Source: Macquaria australasica (lineage: Eukaryota; Chordata; Actinopteri; Centrarchiformes; Percichthyidae). From it: a DNA stretch of 64,000 bases. Below, in pieces: positions 1 through 12,751 of this stretch. Positions within the stretch are counted from its first letter, which is position 1. The number at the start of each line of letters is the position of its first letter. The notes under the pieces are model-generated. The model worked only from the letters and a program-made list of their open reading frames with translations. It searched no databases and was not told the DNA's origin. The stretch lies in NCBI GenBank assembly GCA_005408345.1, contig SEMN01000275.1, forward strand, positions 310,001 to 374,000, given 5' to 3'. Both the position numbers and the translations under genes were made by a program.

Positions 1-388
1 TCATTCGAAAGCCTTGTTCTTAGCCTTTCACACCCAACCCGGAAAACACTACAGCCAATTCTATTTGTTATAGTGTACCGAGCTCCTGGACCGTACTCTG
101 AATTTTTATCTGAATTCTCAGAGTTCTTATCAGGTTTAGTCCTTAAAACAGATAAAATAATTATTGTAGGTGATTTTAATATTCATGTGGATGTAGAAAA
201 TGATAGCCTTAGTGCTGCGTTTATCTCATTATTAGATTCGATTGGCTTCTGTGTACATAAACCCACTCACTGTTTTAACCACACCCTCGACCTTGTTCTT
301 GTTTATGGCATTGAAATTGAACATCTAATAGTCTTTCCACAGAATTCTTTTTTATCAGACCATTTTTAATTAACTTTTGAATTCCTAT
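1..388 (+). mobile_element. L2-type LINE, endonuclease part (5' piece)
   Basis: This is the 3' half of an apurinic-type endonuclease domain of an L2/CR1-clade non-LTR retrotransposon. The frame is open from position 2 and contains GDFNIH (about 172-189) and SDHF (about 352-363), the Mg-binding and catalytic blocks of APE-like LINE endonucleases. A TAA follows SDHF at once. The element begins before the window. It is cut at 388 by an LTR insertion and resumes at 1126: joining the two sides restores the LINE frame through EFLLLDYMP. Inactive copy. Confidence 0.85.
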
Positions 389-1125
389 TGTAACCCACAT
401 GGTTACTAAACCCATGTATGTAATTTGACTGTCTCACCACAAGGTGGTACACTAGCATTGTACTCATTGTCATGATCACTGGATCAGGGTATAGATCTAG
501 GATATAGACCAGAGAGAGCACTCGTCACCGAGCGAGCTGACACGAGCTGATAAGAGCTGACAAACCTGGAATGAGTTTTGTTACTATATTGAATGAGAGG
601 AGCCACTTCACTGTGCGAACCTCTATGTGAACTCCGATTGGTTTCTTTGCCGGATTAGGAAAAACCATTCTGATTCTGAACCCTTGGAGGTTCAGTGGAG
701 AGCCAGGAAGAGCGAGCGACTGCGGACGGAAAGGAAGCACGGTGTGGCCAGCCGTGGGATCCACTCCGGAGAACCACAGACCATCAACTCACTTCACTCT
801 CTGACACAGATAAGAATTTTACACTACAAAACCTACCCGGGTAGTCATATGAACATTGAACACACAATACAGAACTGAACTTTATCTCCTAACACAGAAG
901 AAGGGACACTTTTATTTGAACTTTATTGTTTTTCCTTTGTTTGGGAAGAGTTCTATTTTTTTGTATTTTATTTTCATACATTGGAAGCTATTATTGTGAA
1001 GCAATAAATTGTCTATGTTCATCTTCATGTCAACCTCGTGGGTTATTCAAATAATCAAGGAGTCCAGCTTTCCGAACCTAATGGAATGTGGTATGTTTTC
1101 TTCCAGTAGGGCTGAAGGTGCTACA
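389..1125. mobile_element. Solo LTR (737 bp) inserted in the L2 LINE
   Basis: The block starts TGTAACCCAC and ends GGTGCTACA, so it has TG...CA termini with inverted TGTA/TACA. It is flanked by a 4-bp direct repeat, ctat, at 385-388 and 1126-1129. Removing the block plus one ctat restores the LINE reading frame, which is independent proof of the boundaries. It has no gag or pol coding and no second LTR, so it is best read as a solo LTR of a Ty3/gypsy-like element. An AATAAA lies near its right end (about 1001). Orientation is uncertain. Confidence 0.75.
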
Positions 1126-3339
1126 CTATTACTGGACTACATGCCATTAGGCAAACATTCCTACACTAGATGTCTATCTGATAGTGCTGTAGCTAAATTT
1201 AAGGAAGTGATTCCATCAGCATTAAATTCAGTTCCATGTCTCAATGTAACAGATGACTCCTATGCTAACTTTAGTCTCTCCCAAATTGATCATCTTGTTG
1301 ATAGTGCTGCAGGCTCACTACAAATAACACTCGACTCTATCGCCCCTCTAAAAAAGAAGATAATAAAACAGAGGAGGTTAGCTCCATGGTATAACCTGCA
1401 AACCCTTGAAAGGAAATGGCATTCCACCAATCTGGAAGAATCACGTTTAGCCTGGCAAGATAGTCTTAAAATTTATAGGAAGGCCCTCCGTAATGCCAGA
1501 GCAGCCTACTACTCATCATTAATAGAGGAAAATAAGAACAACCCCAGGTTTCTGTTCAGCACTGTAGCCAGGCTGACAGAGAGTCACAGCTCTGTTGAGC
1601 CATGTATTCCTATAGACCTCAGTAGTAATGACTTTGAGCTTCTTTAATGATAAAATTCTAACTATTAGAGGCAAAATTCAGCACCTCCTGCCCTCAGTTG
1701 GTACTGACTTATCTTCAAACACAGGAATCTTAGAAACAACTGTAAAACCTGTACATTTAGACTGCTTTTCTCCCATCAACCTTAATCAACTAACTTCCAT
1801 GATTTCCTCATCTAAGCCATCAACGTGTCTCTTAGACCCCATCCCAACTAGGCTGCTTAAAGAAATTTTACCCTTAGTTAGCACTTATTTACTAGATATG
1901 ATCAATCTGTCCTTATTAAAAGGCTATGTGCCACAGTCCTTTAAAGTAGCCTCTTCTTAAAAAGCCCACTCTTGATCCAGGGATTTTGTCAAATTATAGA
2001 CCTATATCTAACCCTCCTTTTCTCTAAGATCCTTGAGAAAGCAGTCACCAATCAGTTGTGTGACTTTCTACACAACAACAAGCTGTTTGAGGATTTTCAG
2101 TCAGGATTTAGAGTGCATCATAGCACAGAGACAGCACTGGTGAAAGTTACAAATGACCTTCTAATTGCATCAGACAAAGGACTTGTCTCTGTACTTGTCT
2201 TACTAGATCTTAGTGCTGCATTCTATACCATTGACCATCACATTCTATTACAGAGACTAGAACATTTTATTGGCATTAAAGGTACTGCACTAAGCTGGTT
2301 TAAATCCTATTTATCAGATCGATATCAGTTTGTACACGTTAATGATGAATCCTCTATGCACGCCAAAGTCAGTCACGGAGTTCCACAAGGTTCTGTGCTT
2401 GGACCAATTCTATTTACCTTATAAATGCTTCCTTTAGGCAATATTATTAGGAAGCACTCCATAAATTTTCATTTTTATGCAGATGATACCCAATTATATT
2501 TATCGATCAAGCCAGATGAAACCAATCAATTAGCTAAACTTCAAGCATGCCTTAAGGACATAAAAACCTGGATGACCTGCAATTTTCTGATGTTAAACAC
2601 AGACAAAACCGAAGTTATTGTACTTGGCCCCGAACACCTTCGAAACACATTATCTAAAGATATAGTTTCTCTAGATGGCATTGCCCTGGCCTCCAGCGAA
2701 ATCGTAAGGAATCTTGGAGTTATCTTTGATCAGGATATGTCCTTTAACTCCCACATAAAACAAACTTCAAGGACTGCCTTTTTTCACTTACGTAACATTG
2801 CAAAAATCAGGCACATCCTGTCTCAAAAAGATGCAGAAAAACTAGTCCATGCATTTGTTACATCTAGGCTGGATTATTGCAACTCTCTATTAACAGGCTG
2901 CCCCAATAAGTCCCCTAAGACTCTCCAGTTGATCCAGAATGCTGTGGCACATTTACTGACAAGAACCAGAAAAAAAGATCATATTTCTCCAATATTAGCT
3001 TCTCTACACTGGCTCCCTGTAAAATCCAGAATAGAATTTAAAATCCTTCTCCTCACCTTCAAAGCCCTAAATGGTCAGGCACCATCATATCTTAAAGAGC
3101 TCATAGTACCCTATTACCCCACTAGAGCACTGCGCTCCCAGAATGCAGGGTTCCTTGTGGTTCCTAGAGTATCTTAAAGTTGAATGGGAGCCAGAGCCTT
3201 CAGCTATCAAGCTCCTCTCCTGTGGAACCAGATCCCAGTTTGTGTACGGGAGGCGGACAACCTCCTCACATTTAAGAGTAGACTTAAGACTTTCCTCTTT
3301 GATAAAGCTTATAGTAGGGCTGACTCAGGTGACCCCTGA
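1126..3339 (+). pseudogene. L2 ORF2 pseudogene (reverse transcriptase)
   Basis: The RT blocks are in order: FEDFQSGFR-HHSTETAL (about 2088-2140), LLDLSAAF-TIDHHILL (about 2200-2250, palm A), GVPQGSVLGPILF (about 2380-2415), FYADDTQLYL (about 2472-2505, catalytic YADD), then the thumb and the C-terminal NSLLTGCPNK-LHWLPV region to about 3339. Lesions seen: a frameshift near 1635; loss of 11 nt near 1951 compared with the copy at 23.9 kb; Tyr to stop (TAA at 2422-2424) between palm blocks; and two stops near 3175. It cannot make an active enzyme. Confidence 0.88.
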
Positions 3340-4017
3340 GCCACCCCTTAGTTATGCTGCTATAGGCCTAGACTGCCGGGGACTTCCTATGATGCACTGA
3401 GCTCTTTTCTCCTCCTCTTCCTCTCCATCTGTACGCCCTCATATCCCATCAATGCTTGTTACTAATTCAACTTCTTCCCGTAGTTGTGTGCTTTCTCTCC
3501 TCTCTCTCTCTCTCTCTCTCTCCCCTTCTGTTGCTTTCTGCAGGTGTTTCTGCCTCCGGAGCTGTTGAGTCTGGATCTATGGTTGCAGCCACCTGCTGCC
3601 CCCGTGCTCCTGCTCTGCACCCGCTGCTGCTATTACTGTTGTTGCTCTTATTATTAGTATTGCTATTATAATATTGCTCTTTGTATTATTTCTGTTGGTG
3701 TTAACATCAATACCATTACCACAGCTATTGCTTTACATCCCTATGTGGAACTGTATTGTGCCTGCTCCCCCCCCCCCTTCAACCCAACCGGTCGAGGCAG
3801 ATGACCGCCCACCTAGAGCCTGGTTCTGCTCGAGGTTTCTACCTGTTAAAAGGGAGTTTTTCCTTGCCACTGTCGCATAGTGCTTGCTCATGGTGGGAAC
3901 TGTTGGGTCTCTGTAAATATAAAGAGTCGGTCTAGACTTGCTCTACTCGAAAAAGTGCCCTGAGATAACTTTGTTATGATATGGCGCTATATAAATAAAA
4001 CTGAATTGAATTGAATA
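1126..4017 (+). mobile_element. L2-type LINE, reverse transcriptase and 3' tail
   Basis: This continues the copy that starts at position 1. It encodes the linker, RT and C-terminal region, then a 3' UTR with (CT)n at about 3497-3525 and a GC-rich segment at about 3790-3900. It ends in the family's terminal sequence, ATAAATAAAACTGAATTGAATT. At least seven other pieces of the same family occur in the window, so the family was recently active in this lineage. Confidence 0.9.
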
Positions 4018-5513
4018 TACTGCACATACAGTCTGGGAATTAAAAAAGGTAAACATAGCACAGACTGTACAGTACCACAGTTTGGATTGCATCTAACAAC
4101 CGAAAGACCGAGAGAGACTGAGACCTGTTACTTATCTGATTGTACTACTACTGTACTCTATCTGTCCTGAATGCACAATAAATGAGGTGTTACCTCATCC
4201 AGAGAAGAGAGGGGTCCACCTCGGGCGGGTAGGGACTCAATAGAGTTGACCAGGTTCTTCTGCTGCCCGTCAGCCTGGCTCGTCACCTACACACAGACAG
4301 AAAAGTTTATAATGGTGGTAACCGCTCACTCTCTGATCTTTAAGGCCCTTTTAAACGGGGAAGCAGTGACCTCACTTCTACTGCCCTGTGACAGTGACAC
4401 AGAAAGGGGGATGCAGATTTTCATTTTCTCTTACTGCTGCTGCAGTTTGACCATGTCAAACTTTTGCCTCTTGCCACAAGGTACAGAGTGGATGCTGTGA
4501 TTGGCGCTGTGTGATTCTGGTGAGACCTTCAGTACACAGAATCAGTGACAGGGGTTTTAGACTACCAGCATTGGGTGTGAAGAGACAGAGATTAAAGTAC
4601 TTAGGGAGGGAGACTTATGAAGTATGATAAAAGTGGGAAAAGAGTGTGAGGATGTTTGACTTCTTCTGGATGATGAAGAAAGGGAGAACAAAGAAGGAGA
4701 GGCAGAGAGGAAATAGACTAGTCTGTGAAAGAGACATGAGGTTTTCTCTCTGAGCCCAGGAGGTAATTACTACTGACACTGCTGCTGCAGAGCAGAGCCA
4801 CTGGGACATCTCAACTTGTTTAATGAGTGTGTGAGATGAGCTGTGATGAATGTCTGTCACATACGCACTCATACAGTGACTACAATTATTTCCCCTATCT
4901 TTATCCTTTTCCCAGAAACTCTACACATTAATACCTCTGATCTCTGGTCTTAGGGGCTCAGTCAGACACATCTGCATACTGTATAGAAATGGAATCACTG
5001 CAATCAGTGCAGCAAGAAATCCATTGCAGGTTCAACTTTGTGATTAGTTCAACTTTGACATGTATTTTTGCACTGTAAACCAATAACCCAGCTATAATGA
5101 TAATGACTGTCGACCTCCTCAAATGACTTGTGCTTGTGTTGCGGTTAATACTCACTTTACAGGCTTTGTGTTTTCCCACTTGTGGTGAGAGCCAATTTAT
5201 AATTTCTGCATCCATGTGGCTGAGAGGCTCTGCATGGTGTAAATTTCGTCCACCCATGTTCAGGTCCATTTTTGACTATATCCAGCCTGTAACTACACTG
5301 GTCCAATGGAATAATGGCCACACTTCATACAAATGTCTTTTATTTATTTTGTCTCTCTCTCTCTTCAGACACCATGAAAACTACAAAAAATAAAAGACGT
5401 AAAACATTTCAAATATACATCCGAGTCATTTTAAAGTCTCTCAAGCTAGCTAACAGTCCCAAACACGTTAGCACAACATAATAGAATCACTGAAAAAGTA
5501 TCACATTGTCCAT
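4018..5513. other. No gene seen; intronic or intergenic DNA
   Basis: AT-rich unique-looking DNA. It holds only short open frames without family motifs on either strand. If osbpl10 continues past the window start, this is inside one of its introns. Confidence 0.5.
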
Positions 5514-5518
5514 GTAAA

Positions 5519-6097
5519 TGTTGTGTCTCGCCGGATTTGCTAAATGTATTTCATGTCATGCCTTAGTTTTAGTTTATGTTAAGTTAAAGTCACTCACGTC
5601 TAGTCTCATCTTGCACTTCCTGTTTTATTTTGTACTCATCTTTTCCTCTCGTTTCAGACCCTGACTTCCTCCCTTTGTGTGATTTTCCCGCCGTTGTGAT
5701 TGTCTATCCCGCCCCTGATTGATTTCACCTGTTTCCCCCTACCTCATGTATAAATAGCTCTCGTCTCCCTTTGTCCTGTGCCAGTTTGTCTTGTTCCATC
5801 TGTCATAAGAATTGAGTCAAGCGTACCAGCAAGTTTCCATGTACCAGGTTTTGTTTCAGTCTATGTTATTATCTGATCCTCCAAGTGAGCGTTTTCTGTT
5901 TGTATTTGAGCCTCCTTGTGAGCGTTTTGTTTTGTACTTTTTATATCCTCCTTGTGAGCGTTTTGTTTTGTACTTTTTGTATCCTCCTTGGGAGCGCTTT
6001 TGTTTTGTTCTGCTTCAGTAAAGATTTTTGGTATACCATACATGGTCTGAAGAGTTGTGCACTTGAGTCCACCAGTTTTGTGTCGGAGTTCGTGACA
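5519..6097 (+). mobile_element. Solo LTR (579 bp) with internal 36-bp repeats
   Basis: It starts TGTTGTGTCTCGCC and ends GTTCGTGACA, flanked by an exact 5-bp duplication gtaaa (5514-5518 and 6098-6102). A TATAAATA box lies at 5749-5756. Downstream, four units of about 33-36 bp (5878-6010) repeat a cctcc...gagcgtttt theme. No internal retrotransposon coding adjoins it. Termini, target duplication and TATA box fit a solo LTR of a Ty3/gypsy-like or ERV-like element; which one I cannot say from the LTR alone. Confidence 0.85.
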
Positions 6098-6102
6098 GTA
6101 AA

Positions 6103-7578
6103 GGGATATCAAACAAACATTTTCCACAAATGTAAACCAAATGAAACACAATTACTGTGTGCGCCTCTTGGACCACGTGCAGAATATGGTTTTTTTGGGG
6201 CCCTACGTCTTTCCTCTGCATCCATGTTGTCTCTTACCCATAATGCTACAGTTATGCTCTTAACTAAACTTTGGCCATGTGACCCATTACACTCTACATC
6301 AAAACACAACCTTGCATAAAAAACTACCTACCTAAAACCTAAAATTTTAACCAACAATTATTTTAAGGTGGTATATTTTAGGCGCATTTTTATCAAGGTT
6401 ACCCTTTTAACATATTATTTATATTACATTAATCAATTTTGAATGACTGTATGAACTCAAACAATCATGGATTTATGACAGAAACATATCAATTAAACAC
6501 CTCAAAGAAACATGTCTCTGGAACAGCCCTTTGGAATGGCAGTGTTGGATTGGTCTGGTCAGTTTATCCAACACTTTGGTCCAGGGCAAGATATCTGGTC
6601 AACAAACAAACTAACTAAACTGCTGGCTTTTTTACAACCTCTCTGACTACTGTCTGACCTGTTGCCACATTCAGAGATTACAGCAGTTACTTTAGTCACT
6701 ACAGTGTTATCATAACCCATAGAGCCGATGGCCAGAGCTATTAAATAAAAGCCAAGTTATGATATGCTGCTGTTTAATGTCAGGTCTGTCCTCACATACC
6801 TGAGCTACTATAAAACAAAACCAGCAAAAATCCACATGTGAGCATTGACTGGTGCTAATTCCTGTTTCACTTAAATGATTCGTAAAAAGGGAAGATTAAA
6901 AAGAAAACGAAGCATCTGAAAGAGACAGCCTGTCATTACTACATATGGAACACGCAAAAGACAAAACATACTGTAGGTCACTGAAACTGAAATTTTCTAA
7001 CAGAAAGTAAAGGTAGAAGATGGGACACAGATATAAGTTCTAATCAAACCCCTTTAAACCTGCAATAACTGATATTTCTGTCTACTTGTTTTCAGCAGTG
7101 AATACAACACTGACACATCACCTTTTAAGTTGATGTGATAAACTTGTGGTCAGTTGCTATCATTCATGTGGAGTGGTGTTTGTGTCGCCTGAACATTCCC
7201 TCTCTGTTAGCTCTGTTTTTGGTCTCCACCAACTCCTGAGGGAAATATCTGACTCTTTAGCTGCTAAATGCTCCACTATGTTCACCAGCTGCCTGCTGCA
7301 CCTGAAAACCACACTATGAGAGCGGTGAGAGTGAACCAGGAGTGTGAAGCAGCAACAGTTCCTCTTTTTGGAGGAGTTTCCTCATCTTTCTGTCACTTTG
7401 AGAACAATTGTGTCAATAAGTCCTAAATTAAGAAGTGCATACAAAAAACCTGTATGACCATTACAGATTCAAGTTCAAATTTGATTCATATGAAAGTTTT
7501 CTGATTTGCCACTAAAACTGCTTGGTTAGGTGTGACAAAACATTATCTAGCTTTCATCCACATCTTACAGTCTTCATT
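6103..7578. other. No gene seen
   Basis: AT-rich DNA with no recognisable coding frame, RNA gene or bounded repeat. Several apparent frames overlap the preceding LTR and are chance. Confidence 0.5.
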
Positions 7579-7645
7579 CAGTGCCCTGAGATAACTTTGT
7601 TATGATATGGCGCTATATAAATAAAACTGAATTGAATTGAATTCA
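7579..7645 (+). mobile_element. L2 LINE 3' tail, about 65 bp
   Basis: Only the last 60-odd bases of the L2 family are present: GTGCCCTGAGATAACTTTG through AAACTGAATTGAATTG. This is an extreme 5' truncation, as target-primed reverse transcription often leaves. It lies directly against the 3' side of a Penelope-like fragment. Confidence 0.88.
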
Positions 7646-7659
7646 GACAATAGAGCCGG

Positions 7660-8400
7660 CTGAAGTTCAAGTATGGAACTTCTGTCACATGATAACAGGT
7701 GGTTGTATTTGGGGGGGAGAGGTAAACTCCTATCTTGCTGCAAAGATGGTCTGGTGTCAGATGTGAATGTCCTCCTTTTATCTTTCTCCGGCCATCAACT
7801 GACTCCTGGTCCATGACCTTTGACCTCGTCCCGTGGATGCTGTTAGCGGTTTTGGTCTGGTGTTCACTGTCAGCTGAAGTGGTCTGTTTCAGTCTTTTGT
7901 CCAGGGTCCTTGTTGTTTCAGCTGTCACATGATGATAATGATGTCATAAACCACTCCAGGCTTCCTCTCCTGTCTTTAGGGTGTCCTAGCAGAGATCTTA
8001 AGGTGTCAAATGGTTTGTGGAAAGTGCTGATTTGTCGCTTGAAGATGCTTCTGGTATCTTGTACCCATCAACCTGAAGTGGTCCCAGACCTGCTGCACCT
8101 CCCTCTCTCTATCCTCCTCACTGATCAGATGTTGTGCTCTGTGTAGGAGGGTCCTCACCACTGATCGTTGATGTTGGAGGTGCTGGTTAGAGTTCAAATG
8201 AAGTTACTGGTCTGTGTGAATAGGTTTCCTGTCCACTGTGGTCTCTATGCTCCAGTCAATCTTCACATGAACACAGCAGCTTACCATCCTCTCCCTGTTC
8301 ACATGTGAACTTGATGTGTGGGTTGATGTTACTGGTGTGTTGGATGAAGCTGCTGAGCAGTGCAGCTTGGTGAAAGTGTCGTCCACATACTGGTAGTTCT
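7660..8400 (-). pseudogene. Penelope-like element fragment: RT palm to GIY-YIG region
   Basis: Read on the minus strand. It starts with YVDDTF (codons at 8378-8389; the YxDD box of reverse transcriptases). It continues with FLDC-like and SIETTV-RKP-HTDQ thumb motifs (about 8204-8290), LQHQRSVVRTLLHRAQHL (about 8110-8180), then GVVYDI and TRTLDKRL (about 7860-7960), and a C-terminal SEHQTKTANSIH segment. This order matches Penelope-like retroelements, where an RT is followed by a GIY-YIG endonuclease. The CDSC/YIG part of the endonuclease is lost by a deletion of about 20 nt relative to the copy at 49 kb, and several frameshifts are present. Not functional. Confidence 0.78.
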
Positions 8401-11400
8401 CTACTTACCTACTTAGGTACTTGGTTTAGGTTAGGGAAAGAACCTGGTCAGGACTGTTGGTAGGAGACGGGATGCGAGAGACAACAGTCATCATTCACAT
8501 GACCCCAAGAGGTTACTTATCAGGAAAAATAAACATAGATGGTTGTGGTCGTAGTGTTTTAACAAGCGACCAGTACTGTTGTTTTTCTGGACCCTCTCTT
8601 TTAAGCAGAGGAATACAAACACAGGATGTATATGTATGCTGGCTAAGATGCAGACATATAAAGAGATCTATCACACACTCAGACACTCTCACACATACAA
8701 ACACACAGCGCTCAGATCGTGTGTCGCTCTCAGGGGAGGGTGAGTCATCAGTGCTCGCTGATGAAGTTCCAAGAGAAGAGCTATTACAAGACGCAACACT
8801 GTCGCAGTTCAAATCATGTATGCAAGCACACCCACTGCCTCAGATACAATATCTTCAAACTCTTGCTTTCATTATTAGCAGCTTAAACTTTGGGTACATC
8901 AGTCATCTTTCTCTGAAGAGAAAAGAAGTGCAGAGAGAGGGTTTAAAGAACCTCATCTGTTCACTTTGTGTGTGTGTGTGTGTGTGTGTGTGTGGTTGAT
9001 GCTAGACTACACACAGAATAACATACCATTCCTTATCTTCTATGAAGATACACTTTAGTTATCTAACAACAATCCAACATGGACAAGTCACATGGACGGA
9101 CTAATGAGTGAGACAAAAGTTCCATGGGGTCTCACTCACGCCACTCCATCACCCATAAAATCCCTCTCTAATGCTTCTTAGTTCCATTTAATAATAATAA
9201 TTCTAAAATTGAATAGTTATTCCATTTGCCCCAGACACATGAGGTGGCCAGGTGTTCAGACCAACTTCAGCCCTGCGAGAAAATTCATTCATTTGAATGA
9301 GAGCAGTCCACCGTGGGAGTTCAGACAAAAAAATGCTGGGTTGTCTGGCAAATTAGTTGAACAAAGCTCAACTTTTGCTGCAATGCAATGCAACGTCATC
9401 CAGCAAGGCGCTGTGTTGACCAATCACATACATGCAAGTGCACATTCCTGGCTGATTACTGTGTAACGTAAATGCCCAATTTCTACTGTTTACCTTGCGA
9501 TCGTCACGACGAAAGATAAAATAGTTGCCACCATGATAACTTTTTTTTTTATTTTTTTTACAAACGATGTAGTTTTTTGGCATCTGATAAGTCTTTAAAC
9601 TTAATCTGTTACTCCAGCTGGACTGTCTGGACTGTATTTCATGTCTAACCGGTACTATTAACAACATGCCCCCACCAACACAGCCCCTGGTGCTGTTTTA
9701 ACGCAGGACTGTTTTCTGCTAAATGAAAGCTACTCACTCAGCTCATACACCTGGCCCTGCTGGCTCAGCAACGCTCGACCCATAGACTCTCAACTGCATA
9801 TAAAATAGCTTTTCAAGGCTCTGAGAAATAAACAAAACTTCACGTCTGAAAAATCCATAATACAAAGAGCAATAATTTACCTTGTTTGCAGTATAAGATA
9901 TCCTGTCAACAGCTTTAGAGATGTCTCTTATGATGGAGGTCTAAGGGAAAATGCTTTTTTAAACTGCAGGGGATTTTTTTTGTTGCAGTGCCACTGGGAC
10001 AAACTCAGAGAACGGCTGACATGCCATTCCACCCGTTCTCATTAAGGTCGTCCAATAATGAAATATTTAAATCAACTGACTCAACAGAATCTTTGAAAAA
10101 TTAAGGATCGTTATCTTGTAAATAACACTTGAGGCCATGGTGGTAGCTAGTTAGTTAGTTAGGTACTAATAGACTGTAGCTGTTTGGTTAGTCAGTTAGA
10201 GAAGTATTGTTTGATTGAAGGTGAATATTAAAAGATACTGGTGGGGAACTCTAATCTCTCTGCATTACTGAATAAAGAGCCAAAGAAAAGTTGAAATGAC
10301 AAGTAATGGGAGAGGATGAAATGTTTGCTATGTATTTTTTGTCTTGGTGAGACACTTGGTGTCTTAAACCACATCCCATTTTCTAGGCTCTGCCTTTGCC
10401 CAACCAACTAACTAATATACCTTCATAAATATGTATCCTTCATGTGCTTCATAAGTCTTTTTTTCCTGTCACTGCTCTGTATCAAAGAACATCACAGTTT
10501 AACAGGAAAGGTAAATGAGAACGTCATATCCTCTCTCCCTGCAACCCTGCCCATCTCCCACCCTGCAGACACAACCGGAGAGTCGAAATGTTGCTGCAGG
10601 AACTAAGGAGGATTTATTGCTTTATAATAGTGTGGTAATTAGCTACAGTGAAAATGTAATAATCACACAAACAGAAAAAGGAGATGCACCAGTACATCTT
10701 CGAGATGGTTTTCACTGGAAAACCGCAGTGTGTTTGTTGAAACGTTAAAGCCAGACATGTTGACGGTGTCCTGACAGGCGACCTCTTGTGGTTGTGCAAA
10801 TAACCACCGTTGCCTGTCAGAAGCGAAGGCAGAAGCAGGTGTGACGTTATTCCAGCACAGCAAAAGCTTTTACAGAGCAGGTCAGAGCAAGAGGGGGTAA
10901 CCCAAAGGTGACAGGTTGTGCTTAAAAACCTTGCAAGAACTTACTTTTATGAAGATGATTAAGTGCTCTTGTTTAGCATACTGTAAAAGCAAAATACAGG
11001 TTCAGGCCAGATGTTACAGATGAGATCAGGCATGTTTTTTCACAACTCTCAATTCAAATCCCTGTCTCTCATTCAAAACTGTGCCGTTTAGGTGTGAGGA
11101 CTTTCTTTGCATTTAGAAGACCTTGCTCAGTTAGCTGAAGAGAAACAAGACACACTCCAACATCTTCAGTGAATGACTCATCACAGGAACAGCAGGCAGG
11201 CTGATGAACTGCTCCCTGAACCTAAATGAACACTGAGGGCCGGTAGTCAGGCTGACAAATCAATTCTTCAACTTGAGCTCATATGTAGGCCACTAAGAAA
11301 ACTTTTGGCAATGATGCAGAAAGTGTATTATTAGTCCTGCCATCCTCCCCCTCAGCTGGTGAAGCTCTTGCCCTAGCATCCTGATGAGCTCTCTACCTTG

Positions 11401-12292
11401 TAGAAGGTAAAAAGGTAAAGAGTCTACAGAAGAGTAACTGGTAACAACAGTATGAAACCATTCTCACAATGTGAAGCTAACATGCTGTTAATGTTTAAAT
11501 ACCAACACATTTTGATCTGATGATGGCACTAGATGAAAGTCAGAGGATCATGGAGGGGATCATGAATGTCTCAACCAAATTTCACAGCAATCCATCCAAC
11601 AATTGTTGAGATATTTCTATCAAAACAACATGCCAACCTCATGGTGGAAAAGTCAAGGGATCACCAGGTCAGCAGGATTCATTGTCTGGGAACCATTAAT
11701 GTCTGTATATAATTTGCAATCATTAGTCCGTCATGAATTGGACTAATATAAATATCAATAAATTGACTAATTTAACAAACTTTTCAGTACTAGTTCAGTG
11801 AACTTAAAAGTTTAAGGCAGTGGTCAATCATTTTTATGCTGTGTATTCATATTTTCACAGTGTAATGTAGAGAGCTTTCCATGACGGTGCTGAATGCACA
11901 CAATTGAACCAATGACCCAAACGCATGGTTTTAATGTTGAATGTCCGGCAGGACAGGAATTTCACGGGGGCCATGACGGCCATTTTTTCTCCAAGTTAAG
12001 AAATAGAATATTTGCAGTTCGCATAATCCGGTTGAAATTAATTCATATGCATTTTTAAAGCGCTTGAAGATCCAATCATCACTAAAGCATATGTCATGCA
12101 AGAGAGCCAATAAAAACAAACGGAATGGTCAAAGTTGTCATATTGACACTTGAAGTGTTGCTTGACTCACGTCAACTCATGCATTGAGTAACATCCAAGA
12201 AAACATTCCACCTGGAAAGTTGCTGGTAACGGCTGCTGTTGCCTTTGAGCAGCACAGTGAATTAAATTATTTTTTCTCCAGTCTATAGCTAG
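8401..12292. other. No gene seen; unique and low-complexity DNA
   Basis: No coding frame with family motifs on either strand. It holds a (TG)n run at 8967-8994 and, at about 11510-11700, a segment resembling the widespread fish repeat with the theme aatttcacagcaatccatcc...gttgagatatttc. A 180-residue open frame at 8457-8999 ends in the TG run and has no recognisable domain. Confidence 0.45.
8967..8994. repeat. (TG)n microsatellite
   Basis: Uninterrupted TG dinucleotides, about 14 units. Confidence 0.95.
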
Positions 12293-12297
12293 CTAAC

Positions 12298-12751
12298 TGT
12301 TATGGTGATAGCAGGGATAGGACCCATGTGCAGACAGCAGAGACAGACTAAAAGCTGCTTCAAAGTTTTATTGAAAGACAAAAAAGGCTTACACAAAGGT
12401 GTGGGAAGCCAGCCAGGCAAGAAGACAGACAAACGGTAAGTCCAAGTCCGATGAAGAAAATGCTGGGAATACGCAACGTCAGAGCAGGTACATGGGCACA
12501 AAACACGAAACTATAGGCACACAGGAAAACTGACAATGAACCGACAAGGAACAGGGGACCGGTATATATAGGGGAGTGGCCAACAAGGGAAACAGAAACA
12601 GGTGAGCAACTAGGCACAGGTGAAAACAATCAAAACTGGCGGGAAAAGAACAAAGACAGGAAATAAAAGGCACACAAGAAAACAAGAACCAGGATTTCAA
12701 AATAAGTCCAGAACACACAGGATGTACATAAATTCCACGTGGGACATGACA
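12298..12751 (-). mobile_element. Solo LTR (454 bp)
   Basis: On the + strand it starts TGTTATGGTGATAG and ends GGGACATGACA. It is flanked by an exact 5-bp duplication ctaac (12293-12297 and 12752-12756). Read on the minus strand, a TATATATA box (about 12560-12570) precedes an AATAAA (complement of 12367-12372), so transcription would run right to left. No internal coding remains. The general layout resembles the LTRs at 32210 and 34822. Confidence 0.88.

Noticed and set aside
3456..3880. Leu-rich frames after the L2 coding region
   Set aside because: They lie in the L2 3' UTR; the same non-coding segment recurs at 21.5 and 27.4 kb.
5812..6319. 144-codon frame with repeated Phe-Cys-Leu peptides
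   Set aside because: Generated by the 36-bp repeats of the solo LTR and running past its edge.
8457..8999. 180-codon plus-strand frame
   Set aside because: Ends in a Val/Cys repeat from a (TG)n run; overlaps an equally long minus-strand frame; no recognisable domain.
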